Part shown: positions 52,032 through 62,638 of the stretch, piece after piece | Layout of the letters: every line of letters begins with the position of its first letter | How positions within the stretch are numbered: position 1 is the stretch's first letter | Assembly (NCBI RefSeq): GCF_009729545.1 | Contig: NZ_WFIY01000004.1 | Coordinates: forward strand, 346,001 to 410,000 | Length of the DNA stretch: 64,000 nt | Direction: 5' to 3' | From: Acidianus infernus | GTDB taxonomy: Archaea > Thermoproteota > Thermoprotei_A > Sulfolobales > Sulfolobaceae | Notes under the pieces: generated by a model | The model's input: the letters and a program-made list of their open reading frames with translations, nothing else | Databases searched by the model: none | Told to the model about the DNA's origin: nothing | Position numbers and translations under genes: made by a program

Positions 52032-52985
52032 ATGCCAATTGGTAAGATTGCAACATTTGACGAAGGAAGCATAAACGGCAGTATTGAATATTCAACTTTG
52101 CTAAAATCCACAAAAGTTAGCTCTGAAAATAGGGAACTACTTTATACATTTTATGCTGAAAAAAAGCCCATAAAGGCATACATTGTTATAATAACGGAGA
52201 CAAGAGATTTAACAACTAAGTGGAGACTTTGGTTAAACAATTTTTCGTTAACCAAGGAATTTAAGCCTATAGATACCGTGAAAGTTGGCGGATCTTATTA
52301 TAATCTAAATATTTATGACGTTACTCATTTAGCGCGAGAAGGCAAAAACGAGTTCGTTGTTTCTCATTCTTCAATTGAAGGGATTTGGGTTCATATTATA
52401 AATTCAGTTCTATTTTATGAAGTTCCAGAGTTTAAAACGAATTATAAACTTAGAGCAGGAATATATTTAATACAGCCTTCAGAAGAAATAGAGTTAGATG
52501 GAGAAGGTAAAAACTACATTGTAATCAGGAATCCTAATAAGTCAATATTAAAGGTTGTCAATAGTACAGGGACTGTTACAACAATTGGCGGGAGTTTAGA
52601 TAGTGATGAAATTGAGGTAAAAGGTCACTTAAGCATAATCCATGAATCGTCGCAAAGGAGTCCCGCTTTTCTATTTTTACATTATTCAGAAAATTCAATA
52701 ACTCCAAATATTTCGATAAATGTGAGTGGTAAAATAGGGAGGGATAATAAAGCCGTTATAACTCTTTACAACGACGGTGAAGTAGACTTAGATAAGGTTT
52801 TGCTTAATGCAATGCTGAACGGAGTTACTATACACTTTAAATCTTTTGATAATATAAAAATAGGGCAAAAGATTAATTATGAGTTCTTTGTACCAAAAAA
52901 GGGTAACGTGCATCTAAGAATTGTAGGCGTAAAATCTGGTTTTAGGAAAATTTTAGATAAAGATCTTGAATGGGAGACTGCCTAG
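52032..52985 (+). CDS. Unknown beta-rich protein
   Basis: A 317-aa protein I do not recognise. There is no signal peptide or membrane segment. It is rich in beta strands; the last ~90 residues (INVSGKIGRDNKAVITLYND, then GEVDLDKVLLNAML) look like a CARDB/Ig-type domain. The ATG at 52032 is chosen; the frame is open to 51852, but that part is antisense to the GTPase gene. It is convergent with the prenyltransferase and overlaps it by 33 bases. Confidence 0.65.
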   Translation: MPIGKIATFDEGSINGSIEYSTLLKSTKVSSENRELLYTFYAEKKPIKAYIVIITETRDLTTKWRLWLNNFSLTKEFKPIDTVKVGGSYYNLNIYDVTHLAREGKNEFVVSHSSIEGIWVHIINSVLFYEVPEFKTNYKLRAGIYLIQPSEEIELDGEGKNYIVIRNPNKSILKVVNSTGTVTTIGGSLDSDEIEVKGHLSIIHESSQRSPAFLFLHYSENSITPNISINVSGKIGRDNKAVITLYNDGEVDLDKVLLNAMLNGVTIHFKSFDNIKIGQKINYEFFVPKKGNVHLRIVGVKSGFRKILDKDLEWETA

Positions 52986-53795
52986 AATAAAAGCTATCAT
53001 ACCTATGAAAGCTGAACCCTTTAATAAACCTCTAGCTTCTCCTCCTCCTCTAGGCGAAGTTTCTGCAAATACTGCTTTTAAAGTGAAGAAAGTAAATGGA
53101 ATTAAAAGTATTCCATAAATAATGTTAAATCCAAGTAGAATTGGCAACGGAGAGATTGCTAACATTAAAAGTAATATTACCCTTGCAATATTCCAAGTGA
53201 ATCTAATTCCCTTGGTAGTTGCTAATGTTCTCACACCATATTTCTTGTCTCCTTCATAGTCTTCTATTCCTTTAACCAACTCTCTTCCTAATGTGAGAAG
53301 AAAAGAGTACGCTGTTGGTATTATTACTCTCTCAAACCAATTTCCTTCAAAATATGCTATACCACCATAGAATATTGATAAAGCAGTAGTAGTTGCTACG
53401 ATTATGTTACCAGCCAAGCCCTGCCTTTTAAGCGTTTTAGCGTAGTAAATTAAAGCTATTGAAGTCATTATTGCCAATAATCCTTGTAAAATTCCAAGGA
53501 TAAAAGCTAATCCACTGCCTATTATCATTGTTGAGTAAGATAAAGTAACTGCGTTCTTTATGCTTATTCGTCCAGATGGTAGCGGTCTATCTGGTTTATT
53601 TATCTTATCTATTTCAATGTCGTATACGTCATTTATAGCGTAACCGCCTGCTGCGACTAAAGACACTACAATCAGTGAGATTATTAGCTTCTCTAGATTA
53701 AAATTCCAAGCAGAGGAAACAACGTAGCCTGTAAAATCTCCTATTGCAGCGCCTATAACGTTATGTATCCTTACAAGTTTTAGATAAGGATTCAC
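52953..53795 (-). CDS. UbiA-family digeranylgeranylglyceryl-phosphate synthase
   Basis: A 280-aa membrane prenyltransferase that adds the second geranylgeranyl chain to glyceryl phosphate in archaeal ether-lipid synthesis. The first Asp-rich motif reads NDVYDIEIDKINKPDRPLPS and the second EDYEGDKKYGVRTLA; about eight helices are present. It matches the Sulfolobus DGGGP synthase group, and the neighbouring reductase supports a lipid role. The start is GTG at 53795. Confidence 0.88.
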   Translation of the reverse strand: MNPYLKLVRIHNVIGAAIGDFTGYVVSSAWNFNLEKLIISLIVVSLVAAGGYAINDVYDIEIDKINKPDRPLPSGRISIKNAVTLSYSTMIIGSGLAFILGILQGLLAIMTSIALIYYAKTLKRQGLAGNIIVATTTALSIFYGGIAYFEGNWFERVIIPTAYSFLLTLGRELVKGIEDYEGDKKYGVRTLATTKGIRFTWNIARVILLLMLAISPLPILLGFNIIYGILLIPFTFFTLKAVFAETSPRGGGEARGLLKGSAFIGMIAFILGSLPFKIFI

Positions 53796-53833
53796 GATAG
53801 CGTTAAATGATTGTAAGAAAATAAAATTAGAGT

Positions 53834-54001
53834 ATGGAAAAGGACATAGAAATTGCTGAGAAATATTTTAGAAAATATATTTCTGTTGGAGAAATTATTG
53901 CTGTCAGGGATTTAAAAGCACTAGGAGTTAAAGATCCAGAAAAAGTTATAGTTGAATTAATGAACAAGGGAATTATAGAAAAGGGCGAGGGATGTTTCAA
54001 T

Positions 54002-54025
<24 letters not shown>
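53834..54025 (+). CDS. Small winged-helix-like protein
   Basis: A 63-aa protein with a helix-turn-helix-like pattern: AEKYFRKYISVGEIIAVRDL, then PEKVIVELMNKGIIEKGEGC and a short beta end. It may bind DNA or RNA. A TTAAAT box about 28 bases before the ATG supports it as a gene. It sits between two lipid-synthesis genes on the other strand and overlaps the reductase 3' end by 24 bases. Confidence 0.6.
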
Positions 54026-55269
<1,244 letters not shown>

Positions 55270-55337
55270 TTTTAAACCCCCCTTTATATACCCCCGAACC
55301 CTATTTATTTAAAATTAACCTAAACATGTTACAAGGT

Positions 55338-55352
55338 CTTTAAGACTTAAAG
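55338..55352. repeat. 15-bp palindrome between speH and DUF211 gene
   Basis: CTTTAAG-A-CTTAAAG, with 7-bp exact arms around one base, lies in the 194-base gap between two divergent genes. It may be an operator; no other copy was noticed. Confidence 0.3.
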
Positions 55353-55463
55353 TATAGGCGTCTTTAATATTTTTAATACTTAAAATCCCAGATAATTGAT
55401 ATATATTCAAGATAAAAATTAGATTTTTAACGCTAAAGTCCTTATTTAACACATTGATGAAGA

Positions 55464-55745
55464 GTGAGTATAAGAAGGATTGTTCTTGACGTTTTAAAAC
55501 CAATTAAAGGTACAACAATAATAGATTTAGCCGGTAAACTAACTGAACTAGAAGGAATAGATGGAGTTAATATTAGCGTAACAGACATGGACGTAGAAAC
55601 TATGGGTTTAATGGTAGTTATAGAAGGATCTAATATAAATTTTGAAGAAGTAAAAAAGGTCTTAGAAGAGGACGGTTGTGCAATACATAGTATAGATGAA
55701 GTTGCAGCAGGAAATAGATTAGTAGAAGGAAGGAAAGGAAAATGA
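55464..55745 (+). CDS. DUF211 family protein
   Basis: A 93-aa ferredoxin-like-fold protein of the archaeal DUF211 family. The pattern IRRIVLDVLKPIKGTTIIDL, then GVNISVTDMDVETMGLMVVI is typical. Function is unproven. It starts with GTG and overlaps the tRNA thiolase gene by four bases (ATGA), so the two are co-translated. Confidence 0.8.
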   Translation: MSIRRIVLDVLKPIKGTTIIDLAGKLTELEGIDGVNISVTDMDVETMGLMVVIEGSNINFEEVKKVLEEDGCAIHSIDEVAAGNRLVEGRKGK

Positions 55746-56701
55746 TTTGTGACGTTTGTAAATCTAGGGAGGCTGTAGTTTATCAGCCCCATACTGGGAG
55801 AAGATTATGTAAAGAATGTTTCATAGAGGATATAAGACAGAGAGTTAAGAAAGAAGCTGAGAAACAAGGCCTTCTAAAGGCTAGCAAGATTCTTTTAGCG
55901 GTTTCTGGTGGAAAAGATAGTCTGACTTTAGCAGACACATTGGCTAGTTTCATTGATCCTAAGAGGTTAGTGGCATTTAACATTGTGGAAGGTATTTCTG
56001 GATATAATAGGAAGGAACAGGCAGAGAAATTAAGAAAATACCTTGACGATCTTGGTATAGAATTAATATCAACCTCATTTAAGGATTCTGTGGGTTACAC
56101 ATTAGATGAGATGGTATCCTCGGCTAGAGCTAAAGGGCTAAATATATCAGCTTGCACTTTTTGTGGAGGATTTAGAAGAAAATTAATTAACGATGCAGGA
56201 AGACAAGTTAAAGCGGATCTGGTGGCTACTGGACATAATTTAGATGACGAGGCACAAACTGTTATAGTAAATATACTTAGAGGTGACGTTAAGAGATTAG
56301 TAAGATTAGGGGATGTACCTCTAAAGTTAAGCGATAAGTTTGTTTTAAGAGTCAAACCTCTAAGGAAGATTTATGAGTGGGAAACCACAATGTATGCTTT
56401 TCTAAAAGGATTTGAATTTCAGGAAGTCGAATGTCCTTACATTTCAGCCAGACCTACATTGAGAGCTAAGGTTAGGGAGTTACTTTATTTAATTGAACAG
56501 CAAAAACCCGGTAGTCTACTTAGGATTGTTGAAGAGTTTGATAAAATATCAGAGCTAGTAAGGCAACATTCTCCAAAAGAAGAATTACCTACTTGTAAGA
56601 TTTGTGGAGAACCTACAAGTTATGGAAGAGAAATATGTAAAAATTGTGAATTAATGATACAATCTGGGCTTTTACCTCAGAAGTATTTGCGTATATCGTA
56701 A
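55742..56701 (+). CDS. tRNA 2-thiolation protein, TtuA/NcsA family
   Basis: A 319-aa PP-loop ATPase that thiolates uridine in tRNA. The PP-loop is LLAVSGGKDSLTL near residue 50. A zinc site near the start (CDVC, CKEC) and one at the end (CKICGEPTSYGREICKNC) flank the catalytic domain. Catalytic cysteines are likely those in ACTFCGGFRRK and VECPYIS. Whether it modifies position 34 (NcsA) or 54 (TtuA) cannot be told. It overlaps the convergent adenosyltransferase by 25 bases. Confidence 0.88.
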   Translation: MICDVCKSREAVVYQPHTGRRLCKECFIEDIRQRVKKEAEKQGLLKASKILLAVSGGKDSLTLADTLASFIDPKRLVAFNIVEGISGYNRKEQAEKLRKYLDDLGIELISTSFKDSVGYTLDEMVSSARAKGLNISACTFCGGFRRKLINDAGRQVKADLVATGHNLDDEAQTVIVNILRGDVKRLVRLGDVPLKLSDKFVLRVKPLRKIYEWETTMYAFLKGFEFQEVECPYISARPTLRAKVRELLYLIEQQKPGSLLRIVEEFDKISELVRQHSPKEELPTCKICGEPTSYGREICKNCELMIQSGLLPQKYLRIS

Positions 56702-57201
56702 ATTCTTTCTTCAATTCCTTTTCTCTTATTTGCTACAATTGCCATGGAAAATAAGAGCGAAGATAGTCTATTTAGATAAACTATTATCCATTTGTCAAAT
56801 TCAATCTCTTTAGAATATTTAACTGCGTTCCTTTCTACTCTTCTTACTATGCTTCTGGCTACATGAAGGTAAGAAGCTTCTTCTGAGCCTCCAGGGATTA
56901 CAAAAAGCTTTACTGGTCCGCTCTCTTTTCTATAAGCTATTGTCCTTTCTTCTAGCCATTTCACGTTCTCTTGAGTTATTTTAATATTTCCAGTACTTAA
57001 TTCTTCTCCTATTGCGAATAATTCATATTGAATTTTTTCAATGTCTTTCTTCATATCGTCCCAAGGTAATTTAGCTAAGGCTAAGCCCAAGAAAGAATTT
57101 ACTTCATCTAAGTCGCCTAACATATTTACTAAAGGGGAATCTTTACCTACTCTCTTATTTATTACATTTGTATTTCCGTCGTCTCCAGTTCTTGTGAACA
57201 T
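56677..57201 (-). CDS. Cob(I)alamin adenosyltransferase, PduO type
   Basis: A 174-aa enzyme that adenosylates cobalamin. The N-terminal ATP-binding signature FTRTGDDGNTNV and the LGDLDEVNSFLGLA helix are clear, as is the RSIVRRVERNAV stretch carrying the ATP-binding arginines. It is a single gene, divergent from leuS. Confidence 0.92.
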   Translation of the reverse strand: MFTRTGDDGNTNVINKRVGKDSPLVNMLGDLDEVNSFLGLALAKLPWDDMKKDIEKIQYELFAIGEELSTGNIKITQENVKWLEERTIAYRKESGPVKLFVIPGGSEEASYLHVARSIVRRVERNAVKYSKEIEFDKWIIVYLNRLSSLLFSMAIVANKRKGIEERIYDIRKYF

Positions 57202-57210
57202 TTAATAAGC

Positions 57211-57243
57211 TTAAAAAATATCTCAGTAATATAGGTTTTGGTG
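57211..57243 (+). promoter_or_regulatory. Promoter and ribosome-binding site of leuS
   Basis: TTAAAAAAT (57211-57219) is followed 26 bases later by GGTGGG (57240-57245). The GGTG core stands six bases before an ATT codon at 57250, the first codon after an in-frame TGA. This geometry points to initiation at or near 57250 although no ATG, GTG or TTG is there. Confidence 0.45.
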
Positions 57244-57249
57244 GGCTGA

Positions 57250-60099
57250 ATTTCTCAGACTTTCAGTGCGTTTCTGGTCAATATATCCCAAAAATGGCAA
57301 AAGAAATGGGAAGAGAGCAAAATATTTGAAAGTAATCCAGATAGTAGAAAGAAGTTCTTTACTACAGTAGCTTTTCCTTATCCAAATAGTCCTTTCCACT
57401 TAGGTCACGGAAGAACGTATACCACTGCAGATATCTATGCCAGATATATGAGAATGAAAGGCTATAATGTACTATTCCCAATGGGATTTCATTATACAGG
57501 AACGCCGATAATAACTATGGCAGATGACGTAGCTAAAGGAGAAAAGGAAGTTATAGACATTTTCAAAAATATTTATGAGATACCTCCAGACGATATTCCG
57601 AAATTATCAGATCCGCTGTTCATGGCTAACTACTTTAAGGAGGATATAAAGAAAGCTATGAAAGAACTAGGGTTAAGCATAGACTGGAGGAGAGAATTTA
57701 CAACAATAGACCCAGAATTTTCTTCATTTATTGTTTGGCAATTTAATAAATTACAGCAACAAGGCTATATAGTGAAGGACACTCATCCAGTAGGCTGGTG
57801 CCCTGTTCATCATTTACCGGTTGGGATGCACGACACTAAAGGCGATGTAGAGCCAGATATAGGAGAATACGTGCTAATTTACTTTGAATCAGAGAAGGGT
57901 ATCTTACCCGTTGCAACTTTAAGGCCGGAGACTATCTTTGGAGTAGTTGCAGTATGGGTAAACCCCAAAGTAACTTATGCAATAACTGAAATAGATGGAA
58001 AAAGAATGATAGTTACAGAAAGGGCAGCTTTTAAGTTAAGTTTCCAGATCGATAATGTTAAGGTTTTAGATAAGATTTCTGGATCAGATTTAATTAAATT
58101 AACTGCGATTAATCCAATAACTGGTCAGAGCGTTCCAGTATTGCCGGGCGAATTCGTTGACCCAGATATGGCAACGGGAGTAGTAATGAGCGTTCCGGCT
58201 CATGCGCCTTTTGATTATTATTATTTAAAGAAAGTTAGTCCAAACACCCAAATAATTCCAGTAATAAAGGTTGAAGGTTACGGTGAGTCTCCTGCTGCGG
58301 AAGTTGTTGAAAAAGAAAAGCCTAAGAATGACGCCGATCTTAAGAAATTAACTGAGTTAGTATATAGAGCTGAATACAACAAAGGAAAAATGAGGGACGA
58401 CGTGTTATTAAGAGCTAAACCGGAATATAGGGGAGAGTTAAAAGATATTGTAGGCTTATCAGTACCAGAGGCAAGGAAAATAATTACGAATTTTATAATT
58501 AATCACGGTCTAGGTAGGAAAATCTTGGAAATAATGAACAGGCCAGTTTATTGCAGATGCGGAAACGAAGTAGTTGTTAAGATACTAAAAGATCAATGGT
58601 TCTTGGATTACGGCAATCCAGAGTGGAAAGCCAAAGCAAAGAAATTGTTATCAATGATGAGAATAGTACCAGAAGAAGCCAGAAAAGATTTTGAATACGC
58701 ATTAGACTGGCTGCAAAAGAGGGCTTGTGCTAGAACTAGAGGATTAGGCACTCCTCTACCTTGGGATAAGAAATGGATAATTGAAAGTTTATCAGATTCT
58801 ACAATTTATATGGCTTATTATACGATAGCTCACAAAATAAGGAAATATAACTTACACGCTTCTCAGTTAACGTTCGAATTTTGGGACTACGTAATGCTGG
58901 GTAAAGGTAATGTCGAGGAAGTGTCTAAGGTAACTAATATTCCAGTTGAAGTTTTGCAAGATTTAAGAAATGAATTTACTTACTGGTATCCATTAGATAT
59001 GAGACATAGCGGTTCTGATTTAATACCTAATCACTTATCATTCTTTATATTTAATCATGCAGCAATCTTCCCAGAGAACTTATGGCCTAAAGGTATAGCA
59101 GTTAATGGTCTAGTACTTTACGAAGGAAAGAAGATGAGCAAGTCCTTGAGGAATATAATTCCTCTGAGAAAAGCAATTAGAATTTATAGCCCAGACGTTA
59201 TTAGAATAACATTAGCTGCAACAGCAGATATGGGATCTGAAACTAACTTTACGGAGACTGTAGCTAAGTCTGTAATTGATAATTTGAAGAAGTTTTATGA
59301 CATGTTAACTACAATTAAAGGGCTTGAGAGTAAAGAGTTTGGTATTCCAGAAAAATGGATGTTATCAAGGTTATATTCTACTATAAAAGAAGTTACGCCA
59401 ATGATGGATGAAATGAGGTTCAGGGAAGCCTTGAATGAGATCTTATTTGGTTTATCATCCGATATTAATGATTACGTGGAGATGGCTAAAGCTGAAGGGA
59501 GAAATCCTAACGCTGAAGTGTTAAAAGAAGTTCTAGAAACTTGGAGTAAATTAATATCTCCATTTGCACCCCATATAGCAGAAGAAGTTTGGAATTCATT
59601 AGGTCACAACACTTTCGTATCATTAGAAGAATGGCCTAAATTTGATGAAAGCAAGGTTGATATCAAAACGGAAGTTGCTCACGAATATCATAAGCTAATA
59701 ATAGATGACGTTAAGGCTATATTAAACGTTTATAAAGGTACTCCAAAGTTAGTTAAAATATACGTTGCAGATAGGTCTAAAATGCAGCTATTAATTGATG
59801 CATTAAATGTTATCAGTTCCGGAGGAAATATGAAGACTTTTATGACTTCTCATAAGCCTAAGAATAGTGAGGAAGCAAAAGAATTGCAAAAAATATTCCA
59901 ATATGCCCAAGGTTTGGGAGACGAAATGAAGAAGATAGCATCTTATGGTTTCGATGAAGAAGAGCTAGTTAAAGAAGGCATAAGCTATATTAAGTATAAG
60001 TTAGGATTAGAAGTCAAGGCTGAAAGATTTACAGATGAAATAAAGAAAAAATATAACAAGGACGCACTACCTTTAAGGCCTGCAATCATTATAGAATGA
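57250..60099 (+). CDS. leuS: Leucyl-tRNA synthetase
   Basis: Class I synthetase, about 949 aa if read from 57250. The HIGH motif is SPFHLGHGRTY, the editing domain shows TLRPETIFGVVAVW and VMSVPAHAPFDYYY, and the KMSKS loop is KKMSKSLRN. The first ATG in frame (57448) lies after the HIGH motif and cannot be the true start. Upstream codons encode conserved residues (WQKKWEESKIFE) back to an in-frame TGA at 57247, without any ATG, GTG or TTG. I therefore give ATT at 57250 as start, inferred. Sulfolobales commonly carry two LeuRS paralogues; catalytic motifs are intact here. Confidence 0.88.
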   Translation: MSQTFSAFLVNISQKWQKKWEESKIFESNPDSRKKFFTTVAFPYPNSPFHLGHGRTYTTADIYARYMRMKGYNVLFPMGFHYTGTPIITMADDVAKGEKEVIDIFKNIYEIPPDDIPKLSDPLFMANYFKEDIKKAMKELGLSIDWRREFTTIDPEFSSFIVWQFNKLQQQGYIVKDTHPVGWCPVHHLPVGMHDTKGDVEPDIGEYVLIYFESEKGILPVATLRPETIFGVVAVWVNPKVTYAITEIDGKRMIVTERAAFKLSFQIDNVKVLDKISGSDLIKLTAINPITGQSVPVLPGEFVDPDMATGVVMSVPAHAPFDYYYLKKVSPNTQIIPVIKVEGYGESPAAEVVEKEKPKNDADLKKLTELVYRAEYNKGKMRDDVLLRAKPEYRGELKDIVGLSVPEARKIITNFIINHGLGRKILEIMNRPVYCRCGNEVVVKILKDQWFLDYGNPEWKAKAKKLLSMMRIVPEEARKDFEYALDWLQKRACARTRGLGTPLPWDKKWIIESLSDSTIYMAYYTIAHKIRKYNLHASQLTFEFWDYVMLGKGNVEEVSKVTNIPVEVLQDLRNEFTYWYPLDMRHSGSDLIPNHLSFFIFNHAAIFPENLWPKGIAVNGLVLYEGKKMSKSLRNIIPLRKAIRIYSPDVIRITLAATADMGSETNFTETVAKSVIDNLKKFYDMLTTIKGLESKEFGIPEKWMLSRLYSTIKEVTPMMDEMRFREALNEILFGLSSDINDYVEMAKAEGRNPNAEVLKEVLETWSKLISPFAPHIAEEVWNSLGHNTFVSLEEWPKFDESKVDIKTEVAHEYHKLIIDDVKAILNVYKGTPKLVKIYVADRSKMQLLIDALNVISSGGNMKTFMTSHKPKNSEEAKELQKIFQYAQGLGDEMKKIASYGFDEEELVKEGISYIKYKLGLEVKAERFTDEIKKKYNKDALPLRPAIIIE

Positions 60100-60742
60100 G
60101 TTTTATTTTCTTTCCTTCTATGTCTATTTTATCAATTTCTTTCAGAAATAATATTTTTTCCTTTACTTCATCTCTAGGGATATTCAACCTCTTTGAAGCA
60201 ATATTTACTAAATCTCTCATTTCGCATTCTCCACCCAGCTCTTTTATAATATTAAGCAATTCAGTGTAGTCGTTTGTTAATTTTACTTCATTTATTTCGC
60301 CCTTTACAATCTTAAATGGAATTATTTCGTCTTCGATTATTGCCTTATATACGTTGAACTCAAATTTTTCTACTCTAACCTTTATTGCGTTAACCTTTAG
60401 ATTCTTATAAGAAGTTGCAAAAATGAACTTTTCCGGCAGTTCGCTCTCATTCTCTGCTTCAAAAACTAAGAAAGCAGAATTTTCGTCGCATTTTACTGGG
60501 AAATCTACGTCTTTAGGATAAAATTCCCACTTTATTTTACCGAAGTTTCCAATGCAAATGTTCTTCCCAGTTTTTCTATAATAAAGTGATGCAAAATTCA
60601 TTAATAATGTTAAATTTACTGAGTAATAATAGGAGATTACTAAGCTTTTCTTGTCTAGTAATCTTTCTAAAAACACGTAATAATTTGTACAAAAAATTTT
60701 TAAATTTATTTCCACCTTTTTACCAAGGGTTTCGTATTGCAC
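60089..60742 (-). CDS. Unknown protein with C-terminal winged-helix-like part
   Basis: A protein of up to 217 aa I do not recognise. The N-terminal ~130 residues look alpha/beta (LVISYYYSVNLTLLMNFASL, NICIGNFGKIKWEF). The last ~70 residues resemble a winged helix: YTELLNIIKELGGECEMRDL, then ASKRLNIPRDEVKEKILFL. The start is uncertain: TTG 60745, GTG 60742 or GTG 60715; the first two overlap the hisC start region. It overlaps leuS by 11 bases at its 3' end. Confidence 0.55.
   Translation of the reverse strand: MQYETLGKKVEINLKIFCTNYYVFLERLLDKKSLVISYYYSVNLTLLMNFASLYYRKTGKNICIGNFGKIKWEFYPKDVDFPVKCDENSAFLVFEAENESELPEKFIFATSYKNLKVNAIKVRVEKFEFNVYKAIIEDEIIPFKIVKGEINEVKLTNDYTELLNIIKELGGECEMRDLVNIASKRLNIPRDEVKEKILFLKEIDKIDIEGKKIKLIL
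60697..60704 (+). promoter_or_regulatory. TATA box of the his operon
   Basis: TTTTTAAA is centred at about 60700, which predicts transcription from about 60727, just before the conserved start of HisC. Confidence 0.45.
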
Positions 60743-61800
60743 CAACCGAAATACCTAAATGGCTAAAGGAAGCTAAAGAATACGATTATAGTGATATAAA
60801 AGAAGGAATAAGACTTCATTTAAATGAATCTCCATATTCTCCACCCAATTTTATAATTCAAGAAGTGGAAAAGTACCTATCTCAAGGTAATAGATATCAA
60901 CACCCAGATTTAACTTCTAGGTTTAAGGAATTAGCTGCAGAATATAATAAGGTAGAACCATCTAATATTTTCCCTACACCTGGAGGAGACGGAGCTTTAA
61001 GGGCTATTTTCTATAATTTCCTAAATCCTGGAGATACTGTAACTTACAATTTCCCATCATATAGTATGTATTCAGTTTACTCTGCAGTTCGTGGACTAAA
61101 GGTAAATAAAATAAACCTAGTAGAAGACGGAGATTGGTGGAAGGAAGATATAGATAAACTTCTAGATTTTGCTAAAAAGTCAAAATTAGTAGTAATAGAC
61201 GATCCAAATAACCCTACTGGTTCGCCTATGTTAAAGGCTAATAAAGATTTGATATCCATACTCGCTGAGAGCATAAATGGGTTCCTAGTTTTAGACGAAG
61301 CGTATTATGAGTTCTCAGGTTATACTGCAGCTTCGTTAGTAAATGAATATCCAAACGTTATGATAGTGAGAACTTTAAGTAAAGCGTTCTCTTTAGCTTC
61401 TTATAGAGTTGGCTATCTTATCGCAAATAAAGAAGTAGTAGATGCTTTGACAAAAACTTCTACACCTTTTGACGTTGCTTTACCTTCATTAATAGCTGGA
61501 ATAACTGCCTTAGAAAATCCATCTTATGCGAGAAAAATAGTAAACGAGATTACTGAGAACAGAGAATATCTATATTCATCTCTTAAAAAATTAGGTTTAA
61601 AGGTATACAAGTCTGTTACAAATTTCCTCTTTGTTAAGGATAATAGAGATTTATTAAATCCCTTAATGGAAAGAAAAATAGCTATTAGGAAACCAATTGA
61701 TGGATTTTATAGAATAACTGTGGGAACTAGAGAACAATGTGAAATTTTAGTTAAAGCTCTGGGTGAGATTCTTGAAAGTGGCGATTCCAAACAAAGGTAG
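60736..61800 (+). CDS. hisC: Histidinol-phosphate aminotransferase
   Basis: A PLP-dependent aminotransferase (~354 aa) of histidine synthesis. Seen are LHLNESPYSPP, FPTPGGDGALRAIFYNF, the substrate loop DDPNNPTGSP, VLDEAYYEFSG, and the Schiff-base lysine in RTLSKAFSLASYRVGY. The frame is open upstream to 60586, but that stretch contains the TATA box and overlaps the opposite gene. The conserved part begins IAPTEIPKWL, so I place the start near the ATT at 60736, nine bases after the predicted transcription start; a TTG at 60685 is the alternative. It is first in the hisC-G-A-B-F order known from Sulfolobus. Confidence 0.85.
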   Translation: MAPTEIPKWLKEAKEYDYSDIKEGIRLHLNESPYSPPNFIIQEVEKYLSQGNRYQHPDLTSRFKELAAEYNKVEPSNIFPTPGGDGALRAIFYNFLNPGDTVTYNFPSYSMYSVYSAVRGLKVNKINLVEDGDWWKEDIDKLLDFAKKSKLVVIDDPNNPTGSPMLKANKDLISILAESINGFLVLDEAYYEFSGYTAASLVNEYPNVMIVRTLSKAFSLASYRVGYLIANKEVVDALTKTSTPFDVALPSLIAGITALENPSYARKIVNEITENREYLYSSLKKLGLKVYKSVTNFLFVKDNRDLLNPLMERKIAIRKPIDGFYRITVGTREQCEILVKALGEILESGDSKQR

Positions 61801-62638
61801 GCTTCAACAACCTACTTTACAATTTTTATCTCAAGTAGGAATTAAGCCGTTAGCTAGTGACGAAAGGGCATTAATGATACCTACGAGTTGGGATGGTGTT
61901 CAATTAGTTATGATGAGAACAGAGGATATACCTAATTTAGTCGAAGCAGGAGCTGCAGAAATAGGAATAACTGGTCACGATTACGTTACTGAATCTAAAG
62001 CTGACGTAGAGGAATTGATAAAGTTAGACTTTGGAAAAGCTAAGATAGTTTTAGCCGTTCCTCAAAGCTGGGACGTTGAGAATGTTGAGGATTTAAGGAG
62101 AAAAAGAAATGGCATAAGAATTGCTACCAAATACTATAATATAGCTAAAGAATATCTAAATAAAGTCGACATAGATGCAAAAATAGTAAAAATAAGTGGT
62201 GCAGCTGAAGTTATGCCTTCATTGGGTGCGGCAGACGCAATAATTGATGTAGTTAGCACTGGGACTACGTTAAAATTACATGGGTTAAAGCCTATCGATG
62301 AGATTCTCCAAACTTACGCTGTAGTTATTGGTAATAGATATTGGATGAAATCGGAGGAAGCAGAGAGAGTAAATCTAGTATTAACTATGATGAAAGGTGT
62401 AATTTCAGCTAGAGGTAGAAAGATGATATTCATGAACGTAGACGACAGTAAATTAGAAGATGTTATTTCGTCTTTACCTGCAATGCTATCGCCTGCTATA
62501 TCTAGGCTAAGCAAAACTAATGCTTGGGAAGTAATAACAGTTGCAGAGGAGAGTCAATTACCAGAAGTTATAGCTAAAGCTAAGGCTGCAGGGGCTAGGG
62601 ATATTGTAGTTGTAAATATAGAGAAGGTTGTTAAGTAA
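61772..62638 (+). CDS. hisG: ATP phosphoribosyltransferase, long form
   Basis: HisG starts histidine synthesis by joining ATP and PRPP. At 288 aa it is the long form, with a C-terminal ACT-like feedback domain (about 215-288), so no HisZ is needed. Seen are VAIPNKGRLQQPTL, EAGAAEIGITGHDYV and the PRPP loop ADAIIDVVSTGTTLK. I prefer TTG 61772, six bases after GGTG (61762-61765); GTG 61763 is possible. It overlaps hisC by 29 bases and shares a base with hisA. Confidence 0.92.
   Translation: MKVAIPNKGRLQQPTLQFLSQVGIKPLASDERALMIPTSWDGVQLVMMRTEDIPNLVEAGAAEIGITGHDYVTESKADVEELIKLDFGKAKIVLAVPQSWDVENVEDLRRKRNGIRIATKYYNIAKEYLNKVDIDAKIVKISGAAEVMPSLGAADAIIDVVSTGTTLKLHGLKPIDEILQTYAVVIGNRYWMKSEEAERVNLVLTMMKGVISARGRKMIFMNVDDSKLEDVISSLPAMLSPAISRLSKTNAWEVITVAEESQLPEVIAKAKAAGARDIVVVNIEKVVK

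Noticed and set aside
55315..55503. A 62-aa minus-strand frame in the speH/DUF211 gap.
   Set aside because: It runs through the start of the DUF211 gene, has no ribosome-binding site or TATA box at the right distance, and the composition is that of random AT-rich DNA.
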